Shown here one piece after another: positions 1 through 8,349 of a stretch of DNA of 64,000 nt. A model generated the notes under the pieces. The model searched no databases. It was not told the DNA's origin and saw only the letters and a program-made list of their open reading frames with translations. A program made the translations under genes and the position numbers. Positions within the stretch are counted from its first letter, which is position 1, and every line of letters starts with the position of its first letter. Source of the DNA: an uncultured Prevotellaceae bacterium (GTDB taxonomy: Bacteria; Bacteroidota; Bacteroidia; Bacteroidales; Bacteroidaceae); the NCBI GenBank assembly GCA_902775075.1, contig CACYKX010000001.1:6189-70188 (forward strand), read 5' to 3'.

Positions 1-362
1 TTAAGATAATAGTCAAATACAATAGCCTTCAGAGGGGCGTGATATTGTGTAAATTTCGCTAGATTTTCATTCACATCAAAGACGATAGATATCGAGATGA
101 TGAGCATTATCGAGAAGAAATATGTTCCGATAAACTTCTTGATGATGTACCAGTCAAGTCTGTGGATATATCTAAAGATGTTCAGATATTTTAAGACACG
201 GATGAATCTCAGTTTATGAGCAATCCAACCACATATCTTATATAACCAAGCCAGATGCTCATGTCTCCATACCTTTTGCTTTTGGGCACGACGGCACCAC
301 GTTCTGCCAATGTGGTAGAGCTTATGATACTTCTTGATGTTATGAAAACTTTTTAATTGCAT
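1..362 (-). CDS. Partial LptF/LptG-family (YjgP/YjgQ) permease, 3' end outside window
   Basis: The first 120 codons are present and the frame runs off the left edge. The ATG overlaps the tgt stop as TAATG, so it is the third gene of a lon-tgt-permease operon. From about residue 73 the protein reads LDWYIIKKFIGTYFF and then a hydrophobic helix followed by DVNENLAKF, the typical start of LptF/LptG permeases, which extract lipopolysaccharide from the inner membrane as part of the LptBFGC exporter. Unusually, a basic stretch of about 70 residues rich in K, R, H, Y and W precedes this core. The only ATG codons are the first one and one inside the first membrane helix, so the extension is probably real. 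Family assignment rests on the short conserved stretch; LptF and LptG cannot be told apart here. Confidence 0.75.
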   Translation of the reverse strand, partial: MQLKSFHNIKKYHKLYHIGRTWCRRAQKQKVWRHEHLAWLYKICGWIAHKLRFIRVLKYLNIFRYIHRLDWYIIKKFIGTYFFSIMLIISISIVFDVNENLAKFTQYHAPLKAIVFDYYL

Positions 363-1489
363 TATATTCTTTTACCTAATTGGTCGATAATGGAGTTTTT
401 CCATGTTACGAAATCGCCTTGCTCGATATGTTGACGAGCATCAGTTACAAGGCGAAGATAGAATGCCAAGTTATGGATACTAGCTATCTGCATAGCCAAA
501 AGTTCCTGTGCTTTAAAGAGGTGATGTAGATAAGCCTTTGTATAAACCAAATCGGTTTCGCATCCATCCGGGTCGATAGGCGAGAAGTCCTTTTCCCATT
601 TCTTATTGCGCATGTTCATCGTACCATTATAGGTGAAGAGCATCGCATTACGTCCGTTACGTGTAGGCATTACGCAATCGAACATATCAACACCTCGTTC
701 TATTGCTTCTAGAATATTCTGAGGGGTACCTACCCCCATCAAATATCGAGGTTTGTCTTTAGGGAGAATCTCGTTTACAACCTCTATCATTTCATACATT
801 ACCTCAGTAGGTTCACCCACAGCCAAACCACCAATAGCATTTCCGTCAGCACCTTTGTCTGCAATGAATTTGGCAGCTTCTCTTCTTAGGTCCTTGTATG
901 TGCATCCCTGTACGATAGGGAACAAACTCTGTTTGTATCCGTAAAGAGGTTCAGTCTCGTTGAATCTCTTGATACATCTGTCGAGCCAGCGTTGCGTCAT
1001 ACCAAGACTCTTCTTGGCATATTGATAATCACTCTGTCCAGGAGGGCATTCGTCAAAAGCCATCATGATATCGGCGCCGATGATTCTCTCAGTATCCATT
1101 ACATTCTCAGGAGTGAAGAAATGTTTACTTCCATCGATATGTGAACGAAATTCGCATCCTTCCTCCTTTAACTTTCTGATACCAGTTAGAGAAAAGACCT
1201 GGAAGCCACCAGAGTCGGTGAGGATAGGGCGTTCCCATCCGTTGAAGCCATGCAGACCACCTGCTGCCTTTAAGGTATCGAGTCCTGGACGGAGATATAG
1301 ATGATAAGTGTTTCCGAGAATAATTTGAGCTTTAACCTGTTCGCGTAACTCTCTGAAATGAACACCTTTTACGCTTCCACAAGTTCCCACAGGCATAAAG
1401 ATCGGAGTCTTTATCTGTCCGTGGTCTGTTGTGATGACACCTGTGCGGGCATCACTAGCATTGTCTGTATGTTGTAATTCGAATTTCAT
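362..1489 (-). CDS. tgt: Queuine tRNA-ribosyltransferase
   Basis: This 375-residue TIM-barrel enzyme exchanges guanine 34 for preQ1 in tRNAs with GUN anticodons (Asp, Asn, His, Tyr), a step of queuosine synthesis. The general-base motif TDSGGFQ lies at residues 91-97 (Asp92), and the nucleophile region reads FDCVMPTRNGR. The length fits the family. The start codon overlaps the end of lon by four bases (ATGA), indicating translational coupling. In the C-terminal zinc-binding region, where E. coli has CxCxxC and a later His, this protein reads DPDGCETDLVYTKAYLHHL with a single Cys, so the canonical zinc ligands are mostly absent. The His of the IHNL motif is kept. The overall identity is not in doubt. 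Confidence 0.97.
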   Translation of the reverse strand: MKFELQHTDNASDARTGVITTDHGQIKTPIFMPVGTCGSVKGVHFRELREQVKAQIILGNTYHLYLRPGLDTLKAAGGLHGFNGWERPILTDSGGFQVFSLTGIRKLKEEGCEFRSHIDGSKHFFTPENVMDTERIIGADIMMAFDECPPGQSDYQYAKKSLGMTQRWLDRCIKRFNETEPLYGYKQSLFPIVQGCTYKDLRREAAKFIADKGADGNAIGGLAVGEPTEVMYEMIEVVNEILPKDKPRYLMGVGTPQNILEAIERGVDMFDCVMPTRNGRNAMLFTYNGTMNMRNKKWEKDFSPIDPDGCETDLVYTKAYLHHLFKAQELLAMQIASIHNLAFYLRLVTDARQHIEQGDFVTWKNSIIDQLGKRI

Positions 1490-3954
1490 GATTCTTTTTT
1501 CTCGTTTTTTTCTTCAGGAATAGTATATTTAACGGGATTGTCAACCAACTCGTCCGTTAGAGCGAAGTTCCATACATCTTTCACGTTCTTCACATAATGG
1601 AAGGTAACTCCTTTCAGATATTTCTCTGGAATCTCTTCTATATCCTTCTTGTTTTCCTCGCAGAGCATGATATCGGTGATACCTGCACGTTTGGCAGCTA
1701 AGATCTTCTCCTTGATGCCACCTACAGGAAGAACCTTTCCACGAAGTGTGATCTCACCTGTCATAGCTGTATTCTTGCGAACTTTGCGTTGCGTGAGGGC
1801 AGAGGCAATAGATGTTGCAATGGTAATACCTGCTGAAGGACCATCTTTAGGGGTGGCACCTTCTGGCACATGGATATGAATATTATAGTTCTCGAATATG
1901 CGATAGTCTATGCCCAAATCCTCTGCATGCGCCTTTACGTATTGCAAAGCAATCATAGCACTTTCCTTCATCACATCACCCAAGTTTCCAGTAAGCGTCA
2001 GATGACCACCTTTCGCCATATTCAGAGAGGTTTCAATGAATAGAATTTCTCCGCCGACACTCGTCCATGCCAAACCTGTTACCACACCAGCATAGTCATT
2101 ACCTTGGTAGATGTCACGATAGTATGGAGGTTTACCAAGTAAGTCCTCTATCATCTTTGGTGTGATGTCGGTATCTGTCAACTCATCATTCTGAGCCTTC
2201 TTGTAAGCAAGTTTGCGTAGGGCCTTACTTATCTGTTTGTCTAGAGAGCGTACACCACTTTCCCTTGTATAGCTTTCTACGATTTTTTCCAAAGCGCCCT
2301 TGCTGAATTTTACCTTAGGTTCGTTTTCGTTAAGTCCTGTATTCTCCAATTCCTTAGGTACAAGGTGTCGTTTGGCAATTTCTACCTTTTCCTCTGTAAT
2401 ATATCCAGACACCTCAATGATTTCCATACGGTCAAGTAATGGAGTAGGAATTGTGCTCAGATCATTTGCTGTTGCGATGAAGAGAACCTTTGATAAGTCA
2501 TAATCAGCATCGAGATAATTATCGTGGAAAGTTGTGTTCTGTTCTGGATCCAATACCTCAAGCAAAGCAGATGCAGGATCACCATTTACGGTATTCTGTG
2601 TCACCTTGTCAATCTCGTCAAGGATGAAAACAGGGTTACTACTTCCTACTTTCTGAATGTTCTTAATGATTCGTCCCGGCATCGCACCGATATATGTACG
2701 TCGATGACCGCGGATTTCAGACTCATCATGCAGACCGCCGAGGCTCACACGCACATATTTACGCTTCATTGCTGCGGCAATACTTTTCCCGAGTGAAGTC
2801 TTACCAACTCCTGGAGGACCGTATAGACAGAGAATTGGGCTCTTCATATCACCTTTCAATGATAGTACAGCCATGTATTCCAAAATACGCTCCTTCACCT
2901 TCTCCATGCCGTAATGATCTTTGTCGAGAATACGTTTAGCACGTTTCAAGTCAAGGTCGTCATCGGTATATATTCCCCAAGGCAAATTCACCAATGTCTG
3001 TAAATAGGTGAATTGTACATTATATTCAGGGTTCTGAGGATTCAGATTATCCAATTTCGCTAATTCTCGATCGAATAGATTCTGAATATCATGATTCCAT
3101 TTCTTATCGCTAGCGAGTTTTAATAGTTCCTTTCGGTCTGGATTACCTTCAAAACCACCTAACTCTTCCTTGATATTCTTCATCTGTTGCTGCAAGAAGT
3201 AATCCTTCTGTTGCTTATCGAGATCTTGATGCGTCTTCTCGCTGATACGCATCTTGATGAGATTGTATTGTTGTTCTCTATCGAATACCTGTAATAATTG
3301 ATAGGTACGACTTATTACAGACTCTTTGCAAAGGAAGTCGTATTTGTCTTTATCTGGGAACGGGAAGTTTGCACAGATAAAGTTAATCATCATCATAGGG
3401 TTCTTTATGTTGTTGATTGCCATCATGACCTCATTTGGCAGATCAGAACTAGTCCTTATGTATCTTTCGGCTGCATCTTTTGCTGTTTTGATAAGCAATT
3501 TTGTTTCTTCGCTTTCAGTGTCCTCAAGAAGTTTTTCCTCCAGAGGGGTCACGTTTCCCCGATAGAAAGGTTTCTTCTTCGTGATTTCATCTAAGCGACA
3601 TTTACCCTCAGCCTGGATGATAGCTGTTAGATTATTACCACTTTCATCCATGTCTACCACTCTTAGTAACTTGGCAAACACACCTATAGGATATAAATCC
3701 TCTGCTGTAGGATTGTCTACAGATTCATCCTTTTGTGCGAAAATACAAAATACGTCATCGTATTTCTTCTCTAGATGTCTGATAACTTTGATACTTGCCT
3801 TGCGACCAATCATGATAGGTGTTACCACACTAGGGAATGCCATTAGTGTTCGTGTACACAGGATAGGGTAGTCTCCAGCTTCGTATTTGTTCGTGAGAAT
3901 ATTTGGATCGTCGTTAAAATCGGCAATCATTTCAAAACCGTTTTGCTTATTCAT
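1486..3954 (-). CDS. lon: ATP-dependent endopeptidase La (Lon)
   Basis: An 822-residue LonA protease that degrades misfolded and regulatory proteins in the cytoplasm. In order it has an N-terminal substrate-binding domain starting near residue 30, a coiled region, an AAA+ domain with Walker [10 protein letters not shown] near residue 380 and Walker B FILDEIDK, and a C-terminal protease domain with the catalytic Ser in DGPSAGI and the Lys in [14 protein letters not shown]. The acidic Lys-rich tail is typical of this phylum. It is the first gene of an operon with tgt and an LPS-export permease. A TATCTTTG promoter -7 element (leftward strand) lies at 3984-3991, 30 bp upstream of the ATG. No CIRCE or other heat-shock operator is evident. 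Confidence 0.98.
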   Translation of the reverse strand: MNKQNGFEMIADFNDDPNILTNKYEAGDYPILCTRTLMAFPSVVTPIMIGRKASIKVIRHLEKKYDDVFCIFAQKDESVDNPTAEDLYPIGVFAKLLRVVDMDESGNNLTAIIQAEGKCRLDEITKKKPFYRGNVTPLEEKLLEDTESEETKLLIKTAKDAAERYIRTSSDLPNEVMMAINNIKNPMMMINFICANFPFPDKDKYDFLCKESVISRTYQLLQVFDREQQYNLIKMRISEKTHQDLDKQQKDYFLQQQMKNIKEELGGFEGNPDRKELLKLASDKKWNHDIQNLFDRELAKLDNLNPQNPEYNVQFTYLQTLVNLPWGIYTDDDLDLKRAKRILDKDHYGMEKVKERILEYMAVLSLKGDMKSPILCLYGPPGVGKTSLGKSIAAAMKRKYVRVSLGGLHDESEIRGHRRTYIGAMPGRIIKNIQKVGSSNPVFILDEIDKVTQNTVNGDPASALLEVLDPEQNTTFHDNYLDADYDLSKVLFIATANDLSTIPTPLLDRMEIIEVSGYITEEKVEIAKRHLVPKELENTGLNENEPKVKFSKGALEKIVESYTRESGVRSLDKQISKALRKLAYKKAQNDELTDTDITPKMIEDLLGKPPYYRDIYQGNDYAGVVTGLAWTSVGGEILFIETSLNMAKGGHLTLTGNLGDVMKESAMIALQYVKAHAEDLGIDYRIFENYNIHIHVPEGATPKDGPSAGITIATSIASALTQRKVRKNTAMTGEITLRGKVLPVGGIKEKILAAKRAGITDIMLCEENKKDIEEIPEKYLKGVTFHYVKNVKDVWNFALTDELVDNPVKYTIPEEKNEKKES

Positions 3955-4068
3955 TGAATAAATTCAAAATTTTATTTAGGGTGCAAAGATACGCAAATTT
4001 ATTTTGATTATCGCATGTATCCTTAATTATTTTATAATATTCATTGTTTTTTGTCGTTTATTAGGTAT

Positions 4069-4767
4069 ATGAGTAATAGCTTTTTTTCTTTTCGCCAGTT
4101 TTCGATTTCTCAAGATCGATGTGCTATGAAGGTGGGCACGGATGGTGTTCTGTTGGGTGCTTGGGCTCCTGGTGGACAGCGTATTCTCGATGTGGGTACG
4201 GGAACGTCGCTTATAGCTTTGATGATGGCGCAGCGTTTTCCAACATCACATGTTGTTGGAATCGATGTCGATGATGAGGCTTGTTTGCAGGCAGCTGAAA
4301 ATGTTGAGAATTCTCCTTTTAGTGATAGAGTAAAAATCGTGAAGTCGAGTCTGCAAGAGTTTCTTGTGGAAGAATCTTTTGATGCGATAGTTTCCAATCC
4401 TCCATACTTTGTCAATTCTTTAAAGAATCCGGATGCTCGTCGTACACTCGCTCGACATACGGATAGTCTGTCGTTTGACGACTTGTTTCGTGGGGTCGGT
4501 CGATTGTTGTCTGAATATGGCGTATTCTCGATAATAATACCTGCTGATGCTCTTGAACAAATATTACTAAATGCTTGTCACTATGGGTTTTATGTATCAC
4601 GTCAAGTAGCCGTTAAAACGGTAGGACGAAAATTGCCTAAACGGTATCTAATTAGTTTTCGCCGACAGCCAACCGAGTGCGTTGTCGAAGAGATAAAAGT
4701 TATGACCGATTCCGAAGGAAGTCGGTCGGCTTGGTTTGATGCTCTTACGCGAGAATTCTATTTATAA
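4069..4767 (+). CDS. tRNA1(Val) (adenine(37)-N6)-methyltransferase-type enzyme (TrmN6/YfiC)
   Basis: A class I SAM-dependent methyltransferase of 232 residues. The SAM-binding motif DVGTGTS is at residues 41-47 and the N6-adenine methyltransferase motif NPPY at 110-113. The early sequence RCAMKVGTDGVLLGAW is characteristic of the YfiC/TrmN6 group, which methylates A37 of tRNA-Val. The frame can be extended upstream to a TTG at 4051, but that TTG is within an AT-rich leader and the ATG at 4069 starts exactly where family members start. It converges on the lipid kinase gene with 32 bp between stops and no clear terminator. Confidence 0.88.
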   Translation: MSNSFFSFRQFSISQDRCAMKVGTDGVLLGAWAPGGQRILDVGTGTSLIALMMAQRFPTSHVVGIDVDDEACLQAAENVENSPFSDRVKIVKSSLQEFLVEESFDAIVSNPPYFVNSLKNPDARRTLARHTDSLSFDDLFRGVGRLLSEYGVFSIIIPADALEQILLNACHYGFYVSRQVAVKTVGRKLPKRYLISFRRQPTECVVEEIKVMTDSEGSRSAWFDALTREFYL

Positions 4768-4799
4768 GTCTCTAATTTCGAGGAAGGAGAAATCTCTTC

Positions 4800-5843
4800 T
4801 CAAAGGTTCAATTTGCGCTGAATGGTACGACTTAGCACCTCTATTCTTCTCCCAGATTTGTTGATATCTTTCTTTAGATCGCATCTGATACCATTTATCT
4901 GATTGAAGAATTCTGTGAAGGCCGTCTGTACCATGTTAGGTTGTCGTCTATTCTTGTTTGCGTGAGGGTTCACGATGATTTTGATACCTTTCTCATGTAA
5001 TTTTACCTCAATGTCCTTACCGGTCATCACAGGGTCTCCATCGTAATGAATGACACCTGGTTTACTGCGATGAATGTGTAGCTCTTTACAAGTGAAAGTC
5101 TTGATTCTGGAGTTCTTGTTCAGAGTCTTGTTGAACATATCGAAACTCACCTGTGGCGCTTCCAATACATCGAAAGGTTCCATGATGATCACGTCCATAA
5201 GGCCATCGCTCATCGACGCTTGTGGCGCAATGTATGCGTTATTGCCATATTGCGAAGCATTCGCGATGCTGATCAGAAAAGCCTCATATTTTTTAGTACC
5301 AGTTTCGTCCTCAATGGTATAAGTCTCGGGCTTATATTTTAACCCTTCTCTAAGAATGTTCTCTGCATAAGTGATAGGTCCGCGCTTTCCGGATTCTGCA
5401 AATTTCATGCTGACAAAAGCATCAAAGCCCATACCACAGGTACAGAAGAATGGGAAATCGTTGATTACTCCGAAATCTAGATCATGAATTTCACATTCAT
5501 TAATAATCTGGATACTTTTTTTGATATTGATGGGGAGCATCAAATGGCGCGCAAGTCCATTGCCAGAACCACAAGGGATAATGCCCAAGGCTGTGTTAGA
5601 ATGAACAACAGCTTTGGCAACCTCGTTCACGGTACCATCTCCGCCTACAGCAACTACGATGTCAACATTATTCGTCATTGCCTCGCGAGCAATCTCGGTA
5701 GCGTGACCAGCGCGTTCTGTATATCTTATCTCATATTCAAACTTATCGTGATCAAGAGTATGTTCAATAATTTCAGGAATTCTAGCTTTGCTGATCGTAC
5801 CCGAAATAGGGTTCATGATGAAAATAATGCGCTTTTTATCCAT
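4800..5843 (-). CDS. Diacylglycerol/sphingosine kinase-family lipid kinase (YegS/DagK-like)
   Basis: A 347-residue protein of the DAGK catalytic family. It has the phosphate-binding motif NPISG (residues 11-15), the nucleotide motif GGDGT (67-71), and the GSGNGLAR motif about 25 residues later. The C-terminal half carries the IHYDGD motif of the family, and the last ~50 residues form an extra basic tail beyond the usual ~300-residue length. Members phosphorylate diacylglycerol, sphingosine or related lipids at the inner membrane. The gene is divergent from serine palmitoyltransferase with a 176-bp shared region, which suggests, but does not prove, a sphingoid-base or ceramide substrate. A leftward TAATTTTG -7 element is at 5863-5870. 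Confidence 0.88.
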   Translation of the reverse strand: MDKKRIIFIMNPISGTISKARIPEIIEHTLDHDKFEYEIRYTERAGHATEIAREAMTNNVDIVVAVGGDGTVNEVAKAVVHSNTALGIIPCGSGNGLARHLMLPINIKKSIQIINECEIHDLDFGVINDFPFFCTCGMGFDAFVSMKFAESGKRGPITYAENILREGLKYKPETYTIEDETGTKKYEAFLISIANASQYGNNAYIAPQASMSDGLMDVIIMEPFDVLEAPQVSFDMFNKTLNKNSRIKTFTCKELHIHRSKPGVIHYDGDPVMTGKDIEVKLHEKGIKIIVNPHANKNRRQPNMVQTAFTEFFNQINGIRCDLKKDINKSGRRIEVLSRTIQRKLNL

Positions 5844-6019
5844 CTTATAAAGTTTTGTGTTGCAAAATTACATAATTCTGTCGAGAAAACAGATTTAAAA
5901 GCATTAAAAAATACTCATGAAGTAACTTTCTTTTGAAAAAATGAATATTATTATCTAAATTTTTGTATCTTTGCACGCTGTAAGCAAAAATGAAATAAAC
6001 AAAAGTACACCTATTAATA

Positions 6020-7207
6020 ATGGGACAGTTACAAGAAAGATACAAAAATTATCGTGAGCCTCAGAAATATATGGAGGCTGGCGTTTACCCTTATTTTAGA
6101 GCCATTACCAGCAAACAGGGCCCTGAGGTAACAATGGGAGACCATAGCGTTTTGATGTTTGGTAGTAATGCATACACTGGTCTTACAGGTGATGATCGCA
6201 TCATTGAGGCTGGTAAGAAAGCTCTTGAGAAGTATGGCTCTGGTTGTGCCGGAAGCCGTTTCTTGAATGGTACACTTGACATCCATGTTCAGTTGGAGAA
6301 AGAGTTGGCCGAGTTTGAACACAAAGATGACGCGCTCTGCTTCTCTACAGGTTTTACTGTTAACTCTGGTGTTATTCCAGCAGTTGTTGGTCGTGGTGAT
6401 TATCTGATATGTGATGATCGTGATCATGCTTCTATCGTTGATGGACGTCGTTTGAGTTTTGCCACCCAACTTCATTATAAGCATAATGATATGGCAGATC
6501 TTGAGCGTGTTCTCCAGAAGTTACCACATGAGGCTGTTAAACTTATCGTTGTTGACGGTGTGTTCTCTATGGAGGGTGATTTGGCAAAATTGCCAGAGAT
6601 TGTAGAACTCAAGCATAAGTACAACTGCTCAATCATGGTTGATGAGGCTCATGGCCTTGGTGTATTTGGTAAGCAAGGTCGTGGTGTGTGTGATCATTTC
6701 GGTCTTTCAGACGAAGTTGATCTTATAATGGGTACCTTCTCTAAGAGTTTGGCATCTATCGGTGGTTTCATCGCATCAGATAAAGATACGATAAACTATC
6801 TTCGTCATACGAGTCGTACATATATCTTCTCAGCTTCAGATACTCCTGCAGCAACAGCTTCAGCACTCGAGGCTCTTCATATCATTCAGAATGAGCCAGA
6901 GCGAATCCAGCATCTTTGGGACGTTACCAATTATGCGTTGAAGCGTTTCAAGGAGGAAGGCTTTGAGATTGGTGACACAGAGAGTCCTATTATTCCTCTT
7001 TATGTTCATGATGTAGAAAAGACATTTAAGATTACAGCATTGGCTTATGAGGCTGGTGTATTCATCAACCCAGTAATTCCTCCAGCATGTGCTCCTCAGG
7101 ATACACTTGTACGTTTTGCCCTTATGGCTTCTCATAATCAGGAGCAGGTTGAGCGTGGTGTTCAGATTCTTAAGAAGATCTTTGTTGAGCAGGGAGTTAT
7201 TAAGTAA
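6020..7207 (+). CDS. spt: Serine palmitoyltransferase
   Basis: A 395-residue fold-type I PLP enzyme of the alpha-oxoamine synthase family that condenses L-serine with an acyl-CoA to 3-ketosphinganine, the first step of sphingolipid synthesis. The PLP-binding lysine is K242 in GTFSKSLASIGG; the cofactor-contacting motif VDEAHGLGVFG precedes it. The N-terminus MGQLQERYKNYREP and the block GSNAYTGLTGDDR match the soluble homodimeric enzymes of Bacteroides and Prevotella. KBL or BioF is less likely because of these blocks. A TATCTTTG -7 promoter element lies at 5966-5973. A strong terminator follows the stop at 7234. Confidence 0.93.
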   Translation: MGQLQERYKNYREPQKYMEAGVYPYFRAITSKQGPEVTMGDHSVLMFGSNAYTGLTGDDRIIEAGKKALEKYGSGCAGSRFLNGTLDIHVQLEKELAEFEHKDDALCFSTGFTVNSGVIPAVVGRGDYLICDDRDHASIVDGRRLSFATQLHYKHNDMADLERVLQKLPHEAVKLIVVDGVFSMEGDLAKLPEIVELKHKYNCSIMVDEAHGLGVFGKQGRGVCDHFGLSDEVDLIMGTFSKSLASIGGFIASDKDTINYLRHTSRTYIFSASDTPAATASALEALHIIQNEPERIQHLWDVTNYALKRFKEEGFEIGDTESPIIPLYVHDVEKTFKITALAYEAGVFINPVIPPACAPQDTLVRFALMASHNQEQVERGVQILKKIFVEQGVIK

Positions 7208-7233
7208 TTGATTAGTTTTATATCTATATAATT

Positions 7234-7270
7234 AATAGGTTGCAATTGATGTTGCAACCTATTTTTTTTG
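7234..7270 (+). terminator. Rho-independent terminator after spt
   Basis: A 12-bp perfect stem (7234-7245 pairing with 7252-7263), a 6-nt loop and a run of T follow the spt stop by 26 bp. Confidence 0.93.
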
Positions 7271-7352
7271 ATATAAAAAGCATTCAGAGAAGGATTGATT
7301 ATGGAAATTTTAGAAGAAAAGATATTTTTATTTAAAAAAAGTCCATCGAAAG

Positions 7353-7384
7353 TTTGGTGGAATGGATAATTTGTATTACCTTTG
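7353..7384 (+). promoter_or_regulatory. Bacteroidetes-type promoter for the tRNA-Pro pair
   Basis: TTTG at 7353-7356, a 20-bp spacer, and TACCTTTG at 7377-7384 match the phylum consensus TTTG-N19-21-TANNTTTG. The predicted start site is about 35-40 bp before the first tRNA. Confidence 0.85.
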
Positions 7385-7426
7385 CACTCGCAATTCAGAA
7401 ATGAAGCTTAATTAGTAAGCAAGTTT

Positions 7427-7500
7427 CGGGGTGTAGCGCAGTCCGGTAGCGCTCCTGGTTTGGGACCAGGTGGTCGCAGGTTCGAATCCTGTCGCCCCGA
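7427..7500 (+). tRNA. tRNA-Pro(TGG), first copy
   Basis: A 74-nt cloverleaf. The acceptor arm CGGGGTG pairs with CGCCCCG, discriminator A. The anticodon stem CCTGG/CCAGG encloses the loop TTTGGGA, giving anticodon TGG. The T arm contains GGTTCGAATCC. CCA is not encoded. Confidence 0.97.
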
Positions 7501-7529
7501 CATTTTCTGAAAGAAACCTCCTTATAGTT

Positions 7530-7603
7530 CGGGGTGTAGCGCAGTCCGGTAGCGCTCCTGGTTTGGGACCAGGTGGTCGCAGGTTCGAATCCTGTCGCCC
7601 CGA
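7530..7603 (+). tRNA. tRNA-Pro(TGG), second copy
   Basis: Identical in sequence to the copy at 7427-7500 and separated from it by 29 bp, so both are likely cut from one precursor. The anticodon is TGG. A terminator follows directly. Confidence 0.97.
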
Positions 7604-7610
7604 CAAGAAA

Positions 7611-7643
7611 AGAAGTTAGAAGTTTTTCTAACTTCTTTTTTTT
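7611..7643 (+). terminator. Terminator of the tRNA-Pro operon
   Basis: A 10-bp perfect stem (7611-7620 with 7627-7636), a 6-nt loop and eight T residues begin seven bases after the second tRNA. Confidence 0.93.
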
Positions 7644-7704
7644 GTATATACTAGTTTCTTGTATTTTAGTTTGTGTGTGATTTGAAATAAGTTAAAGTGT
7701 TTCT

Positions 7705-7748
7705 CCCGAACGAATCCCGAAGGCATCCTGAACGAACCACGAATGAGA
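7705..7748 (+). repeat. Four tandem 11-bp degenerate repeats
   Basis: Four consecutive 11-bp units read CCCGAACGAAT, CCCGAAGGCAT, CCTGAACGAAC and CACGAATGAGA. They share a C-C-CGAA core and are locally GC-rich within an AT-rich spacer. They lie just upstream of the ~400-bp dispersed repeat and are not present in its second copy. Function unknown. Confidence 0.6.
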
Positions 7749-7755
7749 AATTTAT

Positions 7756-8154
7756 AATATTTAAACTTTATCGTGAAACTGTTAAAAGAAATCGTGTACG
7801 GTTTTATGTTCCATCTAGAACAAAAGAGAGCCTTTTAAGTCCTTGAAATACTATAAAAGTCATCTAAATAAGTTGATTTTCCGAATGAAGTTAACTTCAT
7901 CGGCTTACGAAGTTAACTTCGTAAGTTTATGTGAATAGATATGTCGGACTATGTAGTTAACTGAAAAAGTCGATATTTTCGGTATTTTATGATGATTAAA
8001 GTAAGATCAAAAATATAACTCGCTGATTAACAGTAAGTTGTACATTGCTTATATTCCCAATATTCACAGCCATCTAACTTTTAAAGCCTAATTCACGAAT
8101 TATGAGCATCTTTTGACGATAGAAAATTAAACAATGAAAGGTTCGTTAAACTTT
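7756..8154 (+). repeat. Dispersed ~400-bp non-coding repeat, copy A
   Basis: This stretch is colinear with 62995-63397 in the same orientation (399 versus 403 bp). Shared landmarks in order are AATATTTAAACTTT at the left end, a 45-bp identical block holding two GTTAAC palindromes (7883-7927), the region AACTCG-TGATTA, a palindrome TAATTC-AC-GAATTA (8089-8102), and an identical block of about 33 bp ending in GTTCGTTAAACTTT (to 8154). Between the blocks similarity is weak. No open frame is conserved across it, and no transposase or target duplication is visible. It fills the gap between the tRNA-Pro operon and the M60 peptidase. Confidence 0.8.
7885..7972. repeat. 22-bp-period GTTAAC palindrome array, site 1
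   Basis: Four consecutive 22-bp units. Units 1, 2 and 4 have GTTAAC at 7890, 7912 and 7956; unit 3 is degenerate but keeps the phase (ATG and TCGG positions). Unit 2 is the centre of a perfect 22-bp palindrome at 7904-7925. The general unit is ATGNAGTTAACTNCGT plus six less conserved bases. Confidence 0.85.
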
Positions 8155-8275
8155 CCTGGATTCAAGTTAATAAGGCGAATTCAACTTGCAAGTGCAATTG
8201 CTATTTATTTGTAGGCACTCTGACGATTTTATCTTTTTTAACTATTTATTTCCAGTACCTAATTCGTTTTATATT

Positions 8276-8283
8276 TATATTTG
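8276..8283 (+). promoter_or_regulatory. Probable -7 element of the M60 peptidase gene
   Basis: TATATTTG lies 66 bp upstream of the ATG at 8350. No good TTTG element is found 19-21 bp further upstream, so the call is tentative. From 8155 to 8275 I see nothing else. Confidence 0.5.
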
Positions 8284-8349
8284 CGAAAATAAACATCTTA
8301 TAACTATAAAGAATTCCTAAAGTAACAAAACATCTTAATACATCGATAA

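Noticed and set aside
7412..7606. Minus-strand frame over the tRNA-Pro pair beginning MSGRQDSNLRPPGPKPG
   Set aside because: This is the well-known false protein made by reading across tRNA genes; both strands are explained by the two tRNAs.
7756..8154. Insertion sequence or prophage remnant
   Set aside because: No transposase or phage gene, no terminal inverted repeats and no target duplication could be seen in either copy.
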